Assembly: GCA_019104865.1 (NCBI GenBank) | Contig: JAHRWZ010000064.1 | Coordinates: 41,883-105,882 of the forward strand | Direction of reading: 5' to 3' | DNA: 64,000 nt | Source of the DNA: Castellaniella sp. | Lineage (GTDB): Bacteria > Pseudomonadota > Gammaproteobacteria > Burkholderiales > Burkholderiaceae_B | Part shown: positions 63,781 through 64,000 of the stretch, piece by piece | Numbering within the stretch: the stretch's first letter is position 1 | Layout: every line of letters starts with the position of its first letter | Program-made: the position numbers and the translations under genes | Notes under the pieces: model-generated | Database searches by the model: none | Told to the model about the DNA's origin: nothing | The model's input: the letters and a program-made list of their open reading frames with translations, nothing else

Positions 63781-63999
63781 TCAGGCCGCGTCCGGCTGCA
63801 CGCCCGGATGCGCGGCCTGGAACGCGGGCAGAGTCTCGCAGTGCGCGGCGATGCGCGCAACCGTCGGATAGGCCGAGAGATCCATGTCGTAGCGCTGCGC
63901 GTTGTAGACCTGGGGCACCAGGCAACAGTCGGCCATGCCGGGAGTGTCGCCATGACAGCACAGGCCGGTGTCCGGCGACTGAAGCTGCGCCTCCAGTGC
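63781..63999 (-). CDS. maiA: Maleylacetoacetate isomerase, C-terminal part (5' end outside window)
   Basis: The last 72 residues are visible on the minus strand, with the zeta-class glutathione transferase block GLCCHGDTPGMADCCLVPQV followed by YNAQRYDMDLSAYPT and the end HPGVQPDAA. This ending is characteristic of maleylacetoacetate isomerase of tyrosine/homogentisate breakdown, which uses glutathione. The gene continues beyond the right edge. Confidence 0.88.
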   Translation of the reverse strand, partial: ALEAQLQSPDTGLCCHGDTPGMADCCLVPQVYNAQRYDMDLSAYPTVARIAAHCETLPAFQAAHPGVQPDAA

Positions 64000-64000
64000 C

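Overview
The window is GC-rich (about 63% by eye) and reads as a chromosomal segment of a betaproteobacterium in the order Burkholderiales, most likely the family Alcaligenaceae (Bordetella/Castellaniella/Pusillimonas type). The support is the gene order ilvI-ilvH-ilvC-psd-pssA-rpsO-pnp with qor, tpiA, secG and tRNA-Leu nearby, together with a malonate operon, 3-hydroxybutyrate dehydrogenase and the style of the proteins. Genus is an inference; no rRNA is present.

Layout. 1-4.9 kb: the end of a DUF748 envelope protein, a Met/Gly-rich exported protein, polyphosphate kinase 2 and a metal-type two-component system. 4.9-11.4 kb: a sulfide module of sulfide:quinone oxidoreductase, a DUF2892 membrane protein, an RND efflux pair and a two-cysteine ArsR repressor of the BigR/SqrR type, with a repeated AT-rich operator in front. 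11.4-12.9 kb: DoxX and a LysR regulator. 13.5-16.3 kb: a fully translation-coupled CHAD-ParA-CYTH-SixA operon that I interpret as a polyphosphate system. 16.4-19.4 kb: a lone fliD, tpiA, secG and tRNA-Leu(GAG).

19.4-20.7 kb is the scar of a mobile element next to that tRNA: an integrase tail, an AT-rich orphan gene and an IS3-type transposase tail. 20.7-27.9 kb is a six-gene coupled ABC exporter operon of the CecR/YbhGFSR type with its own outer-membrane factor. At 28.0-28.3 kb is the most striking RNA feature, a tRNA-Leu(UAA) gene whose anticodon loop is interrupted by a 232-nt group I intron at the position known from cyanobacteria and plastids. 28.5-36.4 kb holds a small XRE-like protein, an MFS exporter, a diheme cytochrome c, an MgtA-type P-type ATPase, an alcohol dehydrogenase, tRNA-Ser(UGA) and a quinone oxidoreductase.

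36.5-44.3 kb: pnp, rpsO, phospholipid genes and the branched-chain amino acid operon, which has an attenuator-like leader. 44.5-46.8 kb: an FUSC/YccS-type membrane protein. 46.8-53.4 kb: a complete malonate operon (regulator, malonyl-CoA decarboxylase, malonyl-CoA synthetase, three TRAP transporter genes). 53.5-58.9 kb: yaaA, 3-hydroxybutyrate dehydrogenase, crcB with DUF190, a TerC-family gene behind a yybP-ykoY manganese riboswitch, an MFS gene and an Lrp regulator. 59.0-63.8 kb: a divergent sulfur amino acid operon (PLP lyase, AhpD-like protein, cystine-type ABC importer), a glutathione transferase and the end of a maleylacetoacetate isomerase gene.

Two themes recur. The first is sulfur stress: sulfide oxidation under a persulfide-type sensor at one end, and cystine/cystathionine uptake and lysis under an Lrp regulator at the other. 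The second is polyphosphate: PPK2 and the CHAD/CYTH operon lie 11 kb apart.
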